28,490 bases of DNA from Protofrankia sp963555915 (GTDB lineage Bacteria; Actinomycetota; Actinomycetes; Frankiales; Frankiaceae). The stretch covers positions 1 to 28,490 of the forward strand of contig NZ_CAUVXL010000130.1 of assembly GCF_963555915.1 (NCBI RefSeq). Reading direction: 5' to 3'. Shown here piece by piece: positions 15,667 to 28,407 of this stretch. The notes under the pieces are model-generated. The model made no database searches, was not told the origin of the DNA, and was given only the letters and a program-made list of their open reading frames with translations. Numbering within the stretch: position 1 is the stretch's first letter; every line of letters begins with the position of its first letter. The position numbers and the translations under genes were made by a program.

Positions 15667-15738
15667 TGCGGAAGCCTACGGCGTGCGTCGAACGTCGTCG
15701 TTCGGTCGGTGGGTAGGGATCCCGGTGGTGCGTCGGGC

Positions 15739-15744
15739 TAGGAT
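15739..15744 (+). promoter_or_regulatory. Candidate -10 element for the histidine phosphatase operon
   Basis: TAGGAT fits the actinobacterial TANNNT -10 pattern and lies 20 bp before GTG 15765, in the gap divergent from the helicase gene. No good -35 hexamer is visible at the expected distance, so this is tentative. Confidence 0.3.
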
Positions 15745-15764
15745 ACGTTCCTTGTGGATGCCAG

Positions 15765-16544
15765 GTGACCACCGTCCTGCTCGTCCGTCACGGTCTCACC
15801 GCTGTAACGGGGACCGTTCTACTCGGCTGGACTCCGGGCGTCGGTCTTGACGACCGCGGTCAGGCACAGGCCGCGGCGCTCGCGCAGCGCCTCGCCTCGG
15901 TACCGCTGACCGCGATCGTCTCCAGCCCGTTGCAACGCTGCGAGGAAACAGCCCTCGCGATCGCGGAGCACCACGGCAAACCCGAACCGTGGGACGACGG
16001 TCCCGTGCTGACCATCGACGACCGTCTGGGGGAGTGCCGCTACGGCGACTGGACCGGTCAGGAGCTGACGACGCTGACCAAGGACCCCCTGTGGCGGACC
16101 GTTCAGGAGCACCCGAGCGCAGTAGTTTTCCCCGGGCCCGAGGGGGAGGCTCTGCGTGACACCCAGCATCGCGCGGTCGCGGCGATTCGCGACTGGAACG
16201 CACGCCTGGGACCGGATGCGGTCTGGCTCGCCTGCTCCCATGGCGATGTCATCAAGTCGATCGTCGCGGATGCCATGGGCCTGCACCTGGATCTGTTTCA
16301 GCGCATCTCAGTGGATCCCTGTTCACTGACGGCCATCCGCTATACCGAACATCGCCCGTTCGTCATCCGAGTGAACGACCGGGGTGGTGCGGTAGCGGAC
16401 CTGCTGCCAGCCCCGCGGACTCCCGGTGACGCGGCTGAGGGTGACGCCGTCGTCGGCGGCGGTGACGGGCAGGGCGGTGCTGCAACGAGCCCCGCGCCCG
16501 GCGGAGGGCCACCGGACAGTCGTGAACATGAGCGGCGAGACTGA
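15765..16544 (+). CDS. Histidine phosphatase family protein (MSMEG_4193 type)
   Basis: A 259-residue member of the phosphoglycerate-mutase-like histidine phosphatases. LLVRHG (R8, H9, G10) supplies the phospho-accepting histidine. SSPLQRCEET (R58), RLGECRYGDW (E90) and CSHGD (H159) complete the active site. The catalytic core ends near residue 205; the last 50 residues are Gly/Ala/Pro-rich and probably disordered. Members in mycobacteria (MSMEG_4193, Rv2135c) and streptomycetes sit beside SCO1664-type and mshC genes, as here; the substrate is not established. GTG 15765 is the only sensible start, with a weak GGA upstream. The next gene begins 5 bp after its stop, so they form an operon. The DUF3090 gene expected between them is missing. 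Confidence 0.92.
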   Translation: MTTVLLVRHGLTAVTGTVLLGWTPGVGLDDRGQAQAAALAQRLASVPLTAIVSSPLQRCEETALAIAEHHGKPEPWDDGPVLTIDDRLGECRYGDWTGQELTTLTKDPLWRTVQEHPSAVVFPGPEGEALRDTQHRAVAAIRDWNARLGPDAVWLACSHGDVIKSIVADAMGLHLDLFQRISVDPCSLTAIRYTEHRPFVIRVNDRGGAVADLLPAPRTPGDAAEGDAVVGGGDGQGGAATSPAPGGGPPDSREHERRD

Positions 16545-16549
16545 AGGAC

Positions 16550-17365
<816 letters not shown>

Positions 17366-17418
17366 GGCCGTCGGTAGTAGCTCTGACGGCAATTGGGCCT
17401 GTCTGACATGGACCCGGC

Positions 17419-17424
17419 TACGCT
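17419..17424 (+). promoter_or_regulatory. Candidate -10 element giving a leaderless mshC transcript
   Basis: TACGCT matches TANNNT and would place a transcription start at or next to ATG 17432, which has no Shine-Dalgarno. TTGGGC at 17393-17398 could be the -35 box, but the 20-nt spacer is long. Leaderless mRNAs are common in actinobacteria; this remains a weak sequence-only guess. Confidence 0.25.
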
Positions 17425-17431
17425 GACACGC

Positions 17432-18688
17432 ATGCGATCCTGGCCGGCCTCCGCACGCTCGCAGCTTCCCGGTCGAGGATTCCCGCTCCGGGTTTTCGAC
17501 ACGGCGACCGGCTCGGTACGCCCGCTCGAGGCCGGGCCGACGGTCCGCATGTACGTCTGTGGGATCACCCCGTACGATGCCACGCATCTCGGGCACGCAT
17601 TCACCTACCTCACCTACGATCTACTCACGCGGGTCCTGCTGGATGCCGGCCACGAGGTCCATTATGTCCAGAACATCACCGACGTCGACGATCCACTGTT
17701 CGAACGGGCCAAGCGCGACGGACTGGACTGGCGGGAGATCGCCCGGAGTCAGACCGACCTGTTCCGGGCGGACATGACCGCACTGCGCATCCTGCCGCCG
17801 GCCGCATATGTGGGGGCGATCGAGTCGATTCCGCTGGTCATCGAACTGATCGAGAAACTGCGCGGCCGTGAGGCCACCTACCGGGTGGACCGTGACATCT
17901 ACTTTCCGATCGAGGCTGCCCCCCGTTTCGGCAAGATCTCCCATCTCAGTTTCGACGCGATGGTCGAACGGGCCGCCGGCAACGGCGGCGACCCTGACCG
18001 TCCCGGCAAGAAAAACCCGCTCGACCCCCTGTTGTGGCGCGCCGAGCGCCCCGGCGAGCCGGCGTGGCCGTCGCCGTTCGGACCGGGTAGACCGGGCTGG
18101 CACATCGAATGTGCCGCCATCGCCCTGACCTATCTGGGTGCGAGCATCGACGTCCAGGGCGGCGGTACGGATCTCACGTTTCCCCACCACGAATGCGGCA
18201 TCGCCCACGCCGAGGTCGCGACCGGTGTCCAGCCGTTTGCACGTACCTGTGTGCACACCGCCATGGTCGGTCTCGACGGCCACAAGATGTCGAAGTCGAG
18301 GGGAAACCTCGAGTTCGTCTCCCGCCTGCTGGCCCGCGGTGTACCACCGGCGGCGATCCGGATCGCGCTCCTGGACCACCATCACACGATCGGGTGGGAA
18401 TGGACTCCCTCGGCCGTGGACGTCGCCCGCGAACGGCTGGCCCGATGGCGGGCGGCGGCCGGCCACGCGCGCGGACCCGATGCCCGTCCGCTGCTCGACC
18501 AGGTGCGTCGGCACCTGGCCGACGATCTCGACGCACCGGGTGCCGTCGCCGCTGTCGACCGCTGGGCGAGCGCCGCACTCGCGGCGGGAGGTGATGTCCC
18601 GGACGCCCCGGCTTTGGCGCGTGCAATCATCGACTCGCTACTAGGGGTGGACATTGAGCCGGTCGTGGCTGGAGGACGTTCAGTTTGA
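17432..18688 (+). CDS. mshC: Cysteine:1D-myo-inosityl 2-amino-2-deoxy-alpha-D-glucopyranoside ligase
   Basis: MshC joins L-cysteine to GlcN-Ins using ATP, the third major step of mycothiol synthesis in the cytoplasm. The 418-residue protein is related to cysteinyl-tRNA synthetase. YVCGITPYDATHLGHAF (41-57) has the first zinc ligand C43 and the HLGH nucleotide motif. GWHIEC (222-227, C227) and FPHHEC (250-255, H252) supply the other zinc ligands. KMSKS (285-289) is the second ATP motif. The C-terminus is short, without the anticodon-binding domain of true CysS, and GKKNPLDPLLWRAERPGEPAW is MshC-like. ATG 17432 gives the characteristic MRSWP start; upstream in-frame ATG 17408 is possible. It follows the SCO1664-type gene by 66 bp. 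Its TGA overlaps the ATG of the next gene by one base. Confidence 0.96.
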   Translation: MRSWPASARSQLPGRGFPLRVFDTATGSVRPLEAGPTVRMYVCGITPYDATHLGHAFTYLTYDLLTRVLLDAGHEVHYVQNITDVDDPLFERAKRDGLDWREIARSQTDLFRADMTALRILPPAAYVGAIESIPLVIELIEKLRGREATYRVDRDIYFPIEAAPRFGKISHLSFDAMVERAAGNGGDPDRPGKKNPLDPLLWRAERPGEPAWPSPFGPGRPGWHIECAAIALTYLGASIDVQGGGTDLTFPHHECGIAHAEVATGVQPFARTCVHTAMVGLDGHKMSKSRGNLEFVSRLLARGVPPAAIRIALLDHHHTIGWEWTPSAVDVARERLARWRAAAGHARGPDARPLLDQVRRHLADDLDAPGAVAAVDRWASAALAAGGDVPDAPALARAIIDSLLGVDIEPVVAGGRSV

Positions 18689-19470
18689 TGGGTGCCGACT
18701 ACCACCGGACCGACACCGGAACCGACGCCGAACGGCCGAGGTTCGATGAGGTGGCGCGAGGTTATGATCCACGTCAGGTTGAGGAATACCTGGCCACGCT
18801 GTGGCGGTATGCCAGTCAGGTGACGCAGCGGGCGGCCGCGGCCGAGGCGGCCCTGCACGCCGATCGCCGCCGCCGCGATGGCGAGGCGACCCTGCCCGAT
18901 CGGCTCGCCGCGCAGGCAGGTGGCCGGATCGGCCTCATGCTGACCATCGCCCATCAGGAAGCCGATGAGATCGTCACGGGTGCCCGCGCCATCGCGGAGC
19001 AGGCGTTGGAGGAGGCCATCGAGGACGCCGCCGCCAACCATCCGATCGTGCGTAAGGCCCGTGAGCAGGCAGACAAACTACTCCTCGACGCGGTCGAGGA
19101 GTCGCGACAGCGCGCCCAGCAGCGCTTCGACGACATCGAGGCACAGATCTCGCAGGTGGCGGGCATCCTCGAGGGGTTACGCCACCAGCAGGGCGAGGTT
19201 CTCGGCGCACTGTTGCGGGTCCGCAGCCTGATGAGCTCCAGCGAGATCGACCGTGCGGTCACGGACCTGGCGCGCGCCGGCACGACGACCGGCACGACGA
19301 CCGGCACCGGGCGTGCGCAGACCTCCGAGCAGTCCGGGACGAGTGCAGCGCACGATGTGACCGGAGCCGACCCTGGGTTCTTCGCCCGGGCATCGGCGGC
19401 GACGGATACCGCTCGGCCAGCCTATGGCAGCGAGGACGACATCATCGACGCCGAGGTCGTCGAGGAGTAG
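18688..19470 (+). CDS. DivIVA/Wag31-like coiled-coil protein
   Basis: A 260-residue cytoplasmic protein. The N-terminal FDEVARGYDPRQVEEYLATL matches the DivIVA-domain pattern F-x-x-V-x-x-G-Y-D-x-x-x-V-x-x-F/Y, which binds curved membrane at poles or septa. Residues 45-205 are Ala/Glu/Arg-rich and predicted to form a coiled coil (VTQRAAAAEAALHADRRRR; EQALEEAIEDAAANHPIVRKAREQADKLL). A Thr/Gly linker with a 12-bp DNA repeat leads to an acidic C-terminus, EDDIIDAEVVEE. A role in cell-shape or division scaffolding is likely but not shown. ATG 18688 overlaps the mshC stop (TGATG), with GGAGGA 11 nt upstream, so translation is coupled. Its TAG stop abuts the PAC2 stop with no spacer. Confidence 0.8.
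   Translation: MGADYHRTDTGTDAERPRFDEVARGYDPRQVEEYLATLWRYASQVTQRAAAAEAALHADRRRRDGEATLPDRLAAQAGGRIGLMLTIAHQEADEIVTGARAIAEQALEEAIEDAAANHPIVRKAREQADKLLLDAVEESRQRAQQRFDDIEAQISQVAGILEGLRHQQGEVLGALLRVRSLMSSSEIDRAVTDLARAGTTTGTTTGTGRAQTSEQSGTSAAHDVTGADPGFFARASAATDTARPAYGSEDDIIDAEVVEE
19277..19300. repeat. CCGGCACGACGA x2, 12-bp repeat in the DivIVA-like gene
   Basis: Two perfect copies followed by a partial third (CCGGCACC) encode the Gly-Thr-Thr-Thr linker between the coiled coil and the acidic tail. The unit length preserves frame. Confidence 0.85.
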
Positions 19471-20313
19471 TCACTGACCCCGTCTGCGCAGGTACCGTTC
19501 GAACTCACGGGCGATCGCGTCCCCGCTGGCTTCGGGTAGTTCTGTCTCGGGTTCGCGTGACTCCAACGCGCGCACGTACTCGGCAACCTCGCTGTCGCCC
19601 GCGGCGAGCTCATCGACCTGACGCTCCCACGCCCGGGCCCGTTCGGCCAGGTCACCCAGGGGGATCTCCATGTCCAGCAGGTCCTCGACCCGCCGTAGCA
19701 GGGCCAGCGTCGCCTTCGGGCACGGTGGGTTCGCCACGTAGTGGGGGACCGCGGCCCAGAACGACACCGAGGCGAGCCCGGCCTTGGAGCATGCCTCCGC
19801 GAACACCCCGACGATGCCGGTGGGACCCTCGTACTTCGACGGGTCCAGCCGCAGGCGTGCGGCCGTGGCCGGGTCCCCGGCGGTTCCACTGATCGGCACC
19901 GGGCGGGTATGTGGAGAATCCGCGAGCAACGCGCCGAGGCTGACGACCATGTCGCTGCCGAGCGCATGAATCGCCTCGATCAGCTCGTCGGTGAAGCCCC
20001 GCCAGCGCATGTTCGGCTCAAGACCACGGATGAGGACCAGGTCGTTGTCGCCATGGTCGGGGCGTGCGACCGACAGCCGTGTCGTCGGCCAGGAGATTTT
20101 GCGGGACGCACCGTCGGTGCCGCTGACCGTGGGACGGTTGACCTGGAAATCGTAGTAGTCGTCCGGATCGATGGCACCGATCACCTTCGCGTCGAGCGCC
20201 GACTCCAGATGCTCGACGGCCGCGGACGACGCGTCCGCGGCATCGTTCCAGCCCTCGAAGGCAGCCACTACGATCGGCGACCGTAGCTGACCGACGCCGG
20301 AGAACTCGATCAC
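19471..20313 (-). CDS. PAC2 family protein
   Basis: A 280-residue member of the PAC2 (proteasome assembly chaperone-like) family, known from mycobacterial Rv2125; its biochemical role in bacteria is unsettled. Typical blocks are IVVAAFEGWNDAADASSAAVEHL, DPDDYYDFQVNRPTV, LVLIRGLEPNMRWRGFTDELIEA, VVSLGALLADSPHTRPVPISGTAGD, YEGPTGIVGVFAEACSKAGL and FWAAVPHYVANPPCPKATLALL. The C-terminus is a charged helix. GTG 20313 is selected because AGGAGG lies 6 nt upstream; extending to 20364 adds residues with no family match. It converges with the DivIVA-like gene with zero spacing (TAG then TCA) and is divergent from metH, as in mycobacteria. Confidence 0.93.
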   Translation of the reverse strand: MIEFSGVGQLRSPIVVAAFEGWNDAADASSAAVEHLESALDAKVIGAIDPDDYYDFQVNRPTVSGTDGASRKISWPTTRLSVARPDHGDNDLVLIRGLEPNMRWRGFTDELIEAIHALGSDMVVSLGALLADSPHTRPVPISGTAGDPATAARLRLDPSKYEGPTGIVGVFAEACSKAGLASVSFWAAVPHYVANPPCPKATLALLRRVEDLLDMEIPLGDLAERARAWERQVDELAAGDSEVAEYVRALESREPETELPEASGDAIAREFERYLRRRGQ

Positions 20314-20510
20314 CTGCCACCTCCTGCCGCCCCGCGGCGGCCCACTGCCCCCGTGACAGTGCAACGGTACGTCCTACGTTGGTGCGTGCCGGTGGGTCCC
20401 TGCGACCCGCTGTTCCAGAAGTACCCGGTCGGCGGGCCGATCTGACCTGGTCTGGCGGGCAGCAGACCACAGCTGCGCCGACCAGGAGGTCGGTAACCCG
20501 GGCAAACCCG
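20314..20510. other. Divergent PAC2/metH intergenic region
   Basis: This 197-bp region must hold promoters for both genes, but no clear -35/-10 pair stands out. A GC-rich hairpin lies in the PAC2 leader. AGGAGGT (20484-20490) is a perfect Shine-Dalgarno-like string but is about 20 nt from the nearest metH start, too far to serve it directly. Confidence 0.4.
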
Positions 20511-24086
<3,576 letters not shown>

Positions 24087-24095
24087 TAGTTCGCC

Positions 24096-24132
24096 ACGCT
24101 CACCCGACCTGATATGCAGGTCGGGTGAGCGT
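24096..24132 (+). terminator. 16-bp perfect hairpin between metH and the HAD gene
   Basis: Bases 24096-24111 (ACGCTCACCCGACCTG) pair without mismatch to 24117-24132 around the loop ATATG. It starts 10 bp after the metH stop, as a terminator would, but lacks a T-run. The 3' arm contains the only possible Shine-Dalgarno (AGGTCGG) and the GTG start (24125-24127) of the next gene, so it may also control that gene's translation. Confidence 0.75.
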
Positions 24133-24853
24133 TGACGATGGTGTTGCGGCCGTCCTGTTCGACATGGACGGTCTGCTGGTTGACACCGAACCACTCTGGA
24201 CGGTGGCAGAGCACGAACTGGCGGAAAGCCTCGGTGGCCGGTTCACCCCGGAGATCAAGACGGCGATGATCGGGCACGGGATCGACACGGCCGTGCCGCT
24301 CATGCTCTCGATGCTCGAGGTACCGGACGCGGACCCGGACGCGGCCGCCCGCTTCCTGGTCAAGCGGACCGCCGAGCTGTTCGGCGAGCCCGGCCGGATC
24401 GTCCCGATGCCGGGTTCCATCGCGCTGCTGGATGCGCTGGCTGCGGCGGGGATCCCGACCGCACTGGTGTCGTCGTCGTTCCGCGTGCTGATGGATCCCG
24501 TCCTCGCCGCGATCGGCCTCGACCGGTTCGCGGTGACGGTCGCCGGCGACGAGGTCAGCCTGCGCAAGCCGCATCCGGAGCCGTACCTGACGGCGGCGAG
24601 CCTCCTGGGCGTGGTGCCAGCTCGGTGTGTGGTCCTCGAGGACAGTGAGGCTGGCGCGCGTGCCGGCCTCGACGCGGGCTGCGCGACGGTTCTCGTCCCG
24701 TCCTTCCCGATGGCCGCGCCGTCCGCGGCCATCGCCGGGGCGACCGTTGTGGCGAGCCTGCGCGAGGTCACCGTGGGGCTACTCGACGGGCTGGTTTCGC
24801 CGTCCGCGGGCAGCGTGCGGTACCGGGATGCGGACGGCGTCGACCTGGTGTGA
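24125..24853 (+). CDS. HAD-superfamily hydrolase, subfamily IA (beta-phosphoglucomutase-like)
   Basis: A 242-residue cytoplasmic phosphatase or phosphomutase-like enzyme. Motif I is VLFDMDGLLVDTEP (D13 nucleophile, D15 acid/base), motif II is ALVSSSFR, motif III is LRKPHPEPYLTAA, and motif IV is CVVLEDSEAGARAGLDAGC. The helical cap between motifs I and II is the C1 type of subfamily IA. Substrate is unknown, probably a small phosphorylated sugar or metabolite. GTG 24125 is the only usable start: TGA 24110-24112 is in frame upstream and the next ATG lies inside motif I. That start is inside a 16-bp hairpin. HAD genes often follow metH in actinobacteria. It converges with the permease gene, 22 bp apart. 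Confidence 0.92.
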   Translation: MSVDDGVAAVLFDMDGLLVDTEPLWTVAEHELAESLGGRFTPEIKTAMIGHGIDTAVPLMLSMLEVPDADPDAAARFLVKRTAELFGEPGRIVPMPGSIALLDALAAAGIPTALVSSSFRVLMDPVLAAIGLDRFAVTVAGDEVSLRKPHPEPYLTAASLLGVVPARCVVLEDSEAGARAGLDAGCATVLVPSFPMAAPSAAIAGATVVASLREVTVGLLDGLVSPSAGSVRYRDADGVDLV

Positions 24854-24875
24854 TGCGTGCCGGGGTGATGCGTGA

Positions 24876-27416
24876 TCAGGTTGTCGAGATCGCCCGCAGG
24901 ATGTCCATCTTCGCGGCCCGACGGGCCGGGAAGATGGCAGCCAGGACACCGAGCAGGCCACCCATGATCACGACGAGGACGACCGTCCACAGCGGGTAGG
25001 CGAAGGTGTTGATGCCCTGGTCCTTGAGGGCGCGGGTCAACGCCCAGCCGAAGAAGCTGCCGACGACGACGCCGAGGAGCGCTCCGAAGACGGCGATCAC
25101 CACTGCCTCCAGGCGCACCATCCTGCGCAGCTGACGTCTGCTCATGCCGACCGCGCGCAACAGCCCGATCTCCCGGGTCCGTTCGATCACGGAGAGGGCC
25201 AACGTGTTGACGATCCCGAACAACGCGATGACGACGGCGAGGGCCAGCAGGACGTAGACGAGGCCCAGAAACTGGTCGACCTGCTTCTCCTGCTGCCGGA
25301 CGAACTCGGACTGGTCGCGTACCGCCACGTTCGGGTAGGCCTTGGCGACGGAGTCGATCTCCTTCCGAACGTCGGCGATGTTCGCGTTCGACGCGATCCT
25401 GACCATGACGAAGATGTCGAGATCGGAGTTGTAATGCCGGCTGAACTCACTCAGGGCGACGAGGTACTTGCCAGCGACCTGGCTTTTCTTGTACGTCCCG
25501 GCGAGGGTGAGGGTGGTCGGGCCATCCGGGAAAACCACCGGAACCTGCTGACCCACGACGAGCCCGTCAGCCGTCACCGTGTCGCTGTCCATGATGATTG
25601 TTCCGTTGCCGAGCTTGGCGATATCCCCGTTGACCTGTCGCAACGCGAGCAGCTGCGGCAGGGCAACCGGGTCACCCGCCAGGATGGTCCCCTTCTTCCC
25701 CTTGATCTGGGCCACGTCCGACCGCAGGCCTGTGACGAGCTCGATGCCTGGTTTACCCCGCAGAGACTGGGCGATGTCGGGGCTGAACCCCTGACCGAAA
25801 CCGGACCCGGCCAGGTAGAAGTCCGCACCCAGACTGTTGCTGACGGTCTCCTTGACGGAATCCTTGATGGACGCACCGAGCACCGCGAACGCGCTGACCA
25901 GCGCCAGGCCGATCATCAACGCGGATGCCGTCGAGGCGCTCCGGCGTGGATTACGCATGGCGTTCTCGCGTCCGAGGCGGCCGGTGGCGCCGAACAGAAC
26001 CGGCAGCGGACTGCCGATGAACCTGGTGATGGGCCGCGCGAGCAGCGGCGAGAGAGTCGCGATGCCGAGGAAGCACAGTCCGGCACCGATGCCGACCACC
26101 GCCGCCCCGGACTTCCCGGTGACGGCGGCCAGCCCATAGACGAGGAGCAACGCACCGATACCCGCCAGGGCGCCACCGGCGATACCACGGGAGCGCAGGG
26201 AACGCGCGGGTAGGACGAAGGATTCGCGCATCGCCGCCACCGGTGGGACCGACGCGGCTTTGCGCGCGGGGATGAAGGCGGCGACCGCCGTGACGACAAC
26301 GCCGACAGCGTAGGCGACAATGATCGTTCGGGGTCGGAACACCAACCCCCCGCCGGGTAGTGACACCCCGATCGCCGCGATCGCGACTCGCAACAGAAGG
26401 GCCAGAACCGCGCCGAACGCCAGTCCTACCGTCGCGCCGACGAACCCGACGATGCCCGCCTCAAGCTGGACCGCGAGCTGGACCTGGCGCCGGCTGGCGC
26501 CCAGCGCCCGCAGCAACGCAAGCTCCCGGACCCGCTGGGCCACCAGCATCGTGAAGGTGTTGAAAATGATGAAGGCACCCACGAAGACCGAGATCCCCGC
26601 GAACACCAGCAGGAACGTGGAGAAACCGCCGATGGCCTTCTGGATCGCGTTCGCGTTCTCGTCGGCCAGCTGTTTGCCGGTGATTGCCTCGACACCCGCG
26701 GGCAGCACCCCGGCAACCCGGTCGCGAAGCTCGGTCTGGGACAGGCCGTCGACGGCGGCTATGCTGATCGAGGTGAACTCGTCCGGGGCGAGCAGGACGC
26801 GCTGCGCGGTAGCGGTGTCGAAAGCGATCACCGTGGCACCCCCGACGCTGTCCTGCCCCGCCAGCCGGAATGTCCCGACCAGGGTGTAAACAGCCGGTGC
26901 GCCCTTGGTCAACACGGTCACCCGATCGCCCAGCTGCAGGCCCGCCTTGTCCGCGCTGCTCTTGTCGATCACGAACTCCTGGCCGTGTGGCGCCCGACCC
27001 GCGGCGACCTCGACCGCGGATACCGGAGTACCACCCTTCCAGCTGGTGCCGATCCCAGGTGCACCGCCGGTGTCGAGCACCTTGCCGGTACGGGGGTTGA
27101 CGAAAACGGCCGTTCCGTTCACATCGCCGACGGCCGTCCGTACGCCGGGCACGCCCTTGACCACGTCCAGCAGGGAGCTGGGAACAGGCCGGCTGGAGCT
27201 GTTCCCAGCGGGATTCTCGTCCACCGCGTTGATCGCACGAACCGACACGCTGATATTCCTGGTGGCGTTGGCGAACAGCGTGTCGAACGTCTGGTTGAGG
27301 GTATCGGTGAGTACCAGCGTGCCGGTGACGAAACTGACCCCGGCCACGACCGCGAGAGCGGAGAGCAGCAGCCGGAGCTTGCGGGCCAGCAGACTCTTCA
27401 GGGTGGTGCGCAGCAT
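24876..27416 (-). CDS. FtsX/MacB-type ABC transporter permease, 10 transmembrane segments
   Basis: An 846-residue permease of the FtsX/MacB-like (type VII) class, probably moving lipids, lipoproteins or peptides or transmitting force across the envelope. One helix (about 16-36) is followed by an extracytoplasmic MacB-type domain (about 40-260) and an FtsX core with three helices (about 265-390). Helices near 405-460 and a helix at the start of the second half lead to another outside domain (about 515-690). A second three-helix FtsX core (about 725-840) ends it. ALLRALGASRRQVQLAVQLEA and GLLRAVGMSRRQLRRMVRLEA are the duplicated coupling segments that contact the ATPase. It starts 3 bp after the ATPase stop, so both subunits are coupled. 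Substrate is unknown. Confidence 0.93.
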   Translation of the reverse strand: MLRTTLKSLLARKLRLLLSALAVVAGVSFVTGTLVLTDTLNQTFDTLFANATRNISVSVRAINAVDENPAGNSSSRPVPSSLLDVVKGVPGVRTAVGDVNGTAVFVNPRTGKVLDTGGAPGIGTSWKGGTPVSAVEVAAGRAPHGQEFVIDKSSADKAGLQLGDRVTVLTKGAPAVYTLVGTFRLAGQDSVGGATVIAFDTATAQRVLLAPDEFTSISIAAVDGLSQTELRDRVAGVLPAGVEAITGKQLADENANAIQKAIGGFSTFLLVFAGISVFVGAFIIFNTFTMLVAQRVRELALLRALGASRRQVQLAVQLEAGIVGFVGATVGLAFGAVLALLLRVAIAAIGVSLPGGGLVFRPRTIIVAYAVGVVVTAVAAFIPARKAASVPPVAAMRESFVLPARSLRSRGIAGGALAGIGALLLVYGLAAVTGKSGAAVVGIGAGLCFLGIATLSPLLARPITRFIGSPLPVLFGATGRLGRENAMRNPRRSASTASALMIGLALVSAFAVLGASIKDSVKETVSNSLGADFYLAGSGFGQGFSPDIAQSLRGKPGIELVTGLRSDVAQIKGKKGTILAGDPVALPQLLALRQVNGDIAKLGNGTIIMDSDTVTADGLVVGQQVPVVFPDGPTTLTLAGTYKKSQVAGKYLVALSEFSRHYNSDLDIFVMVRIASNANIADVRKEIDSVAKAYPNVAVRDQSEFVRQQEKQVDQFLGLVYVLLALAVVIALFGIVNTLALSVIERTREIGLLRAVGMSRRQLRRMVRLEAVVIAVFGALLGVVVGSFFGWALTRALKDQGINTFAYPLWTVVLVVIMGGLLGVLAAIFPARRAAKMDILRAISTT

Positions 27417-27419
27417 CGG

Positions 27420-28385
27420 TCAGGCCCTGCCCGACGATCCGTAGCCGGCGGCTTCGTCGAGGGCTTCGTCGACGGCTTCGTCGAGACCTACGCCCTCGTC
27501 CTGCCAGGGTTGCCGGCCACCCCAGTCCGAACGGTCGCCGTCCTCGGCGTCGGCCTCCTGCTGGAGCTGATCGAGGTGCTTCATCCGGTCGAGGACGCTT
27601 TCGGCGGTCGGGTTCGGCATCGAGTCGACAAGCCTTCCGTCGACGAGGAAGACGACCTCATCGGAGAACGAAGCCGCGGTGGGATCGTGGGTGACCATCA
27701 CGACGGTCTGACCGAGCTCGCGCACGGAGCGTTGGAGAAACGACAGCACCTCGGCTCCGGACCTGGAGTCCAGGTTGCCGGTGGGTTCATCGGCGAAGAC
27801 GATATCCGGCCGGGTCACCAATGCGCGGGCACACGCGACCCGCTGCTGCTGACCGCCGGACAGCTCCGACGGGCGGTGGCTCAGGCGCGGTGCGAGCCCG
27901 ACGGCGTCGACCACCTGCGCCATCCACTCGCGGTCGGGCTTGCGGCCGGCGATGTCGAGGGGAAGCGTGATGTTCTCGGCTGCGGTCAGCGTCGGCAACA
28001 GGTTGAACTGCTGGAACACGAAGCCGATGCGGTCACGGCGAAGCTGGGTGAGCGCCTTGTCCGACAACCGCGACAGGTCCACGGCGCCGATGAAGACCTG
28101 GCCCCGGGTCACGGTGTCAAGACCGGCCAGGCAATGCATCAACGTCGACTTGCCCGACCCGGACGGCCCCATGATCGCGGTAAACCGCCCGCGGGGGAAG
28201 GAAACGTCGATATCGCGCAGTGCGGTCACCGCGGTCTGTCCGGATCCATAAATCTTGACCAAACCGGCGGCCCGCGCCGCGGCAATCACGTCCGACCCCG
28301 TACCGCCCGTGGCGTGAGTCGGATCCGAGGACCCCACCGGCCCGGCGGAGGGATCAGCGCCGGAGCTCCGGCCCGCTCGGCTCAT
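27420..28385 (-). CDS. ABC transporter ATP-binding protein, LolD/MacB type
   Basis: A 321-residue ATPase that powers the adjoining permease. Walker A is GPSGSGKST (73-81, K79), the Q-loop is FVFQQFNLL (Q125), the signature is LSGGQQQR (175-182), Walker B is DIVFADE (D199, E200) and the H-loop is VTHD (H233). RRDRIGFVFQQFNLLPTLTAAENI is characteristic of the LolD/MacB group. A 30-residue Gly/Ser/Pro N-terminal tail and an acidic C-terminal extension (about 265-321) built partly from a 12-bp DNA repeat are additions to the usual domain of about 230 residues. ATG 28385 has a strong AAAGGAG 8 nt upstream, part of a 12-bp palindrome. It is the first gene of a leftward operon whose promoter lies beyond 28386. 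Confidence 0.95.
   Translation of the reverse strand: MSRAGRSSGADPSAGPVGSSDPTHATGGTGSDVIAAARAAGLVKIYGSGQTAVTALRDIDVSFPRGRFTAIMGPSGSGKSTLMHCLAGLDTVTRGQVFIGAVDLSRLSDKALTQLRRDRIGFVFQQFNLLPTLTAAENITLPLDIAGRKPDREWMAQVVDAVGLAPRLSHRPSELSGGQQQRVACARALVTRPDIVFADEPTGNLDSRSGAEVLSFLQRSVRELGQTVVMVTHDPTAASFSDEVVFLVDGRLVDSMPNPTAESVLDRMKHLDQLQQEADAEDGDRSDWGGRQPWQDEGVGLDEAVDEALDEAAGYGSSGRA
27450..27485. repeat. 12-bp unit x3 in the 3' end of the ABC ATPase gene
   Basis: GGCTTCGTCGAG, GGCTTCGTCGAC and GGCTTCGTCGAG lie in tandem. On the minus strand they encode the acidic repeat Leu/Val-Asp-Glu-Ala near the C-terminus. The unit keeps frame. Confidence 0.9.
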
Positions 28386-28395
28386 GGAAAAAGCT

Positions 28396-28407
28396 CCTTT
28401 CGAAAGG
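28396..28407. promoter_or_regulatory. 12-bp palindrome overlapping the ABC ATPase ribosome-binding site
   Basis: CCTTTCGAAAGG is a perfect palindrome lying 10 bp before ATG 28385 on the minus strand, and its AAAGG forms part of the Shine-Dalgarno. It could be a dyad protein site or fold as a 4-bp stem with a UCGA loop that masks the ribosome-binding site. Confidence 0.5.

Noticed and set aside
20360..20500. Possible cobalamin riboswitch upstream of metH
   Set aside because: Fragments such as CCGGTG, TGCGACCCGC and ACCAGGAGGTCGG resemble parts of the B12 box and core, but order, spacing and the flanking stems do not fit. A covariance search with RF00174 would decide.
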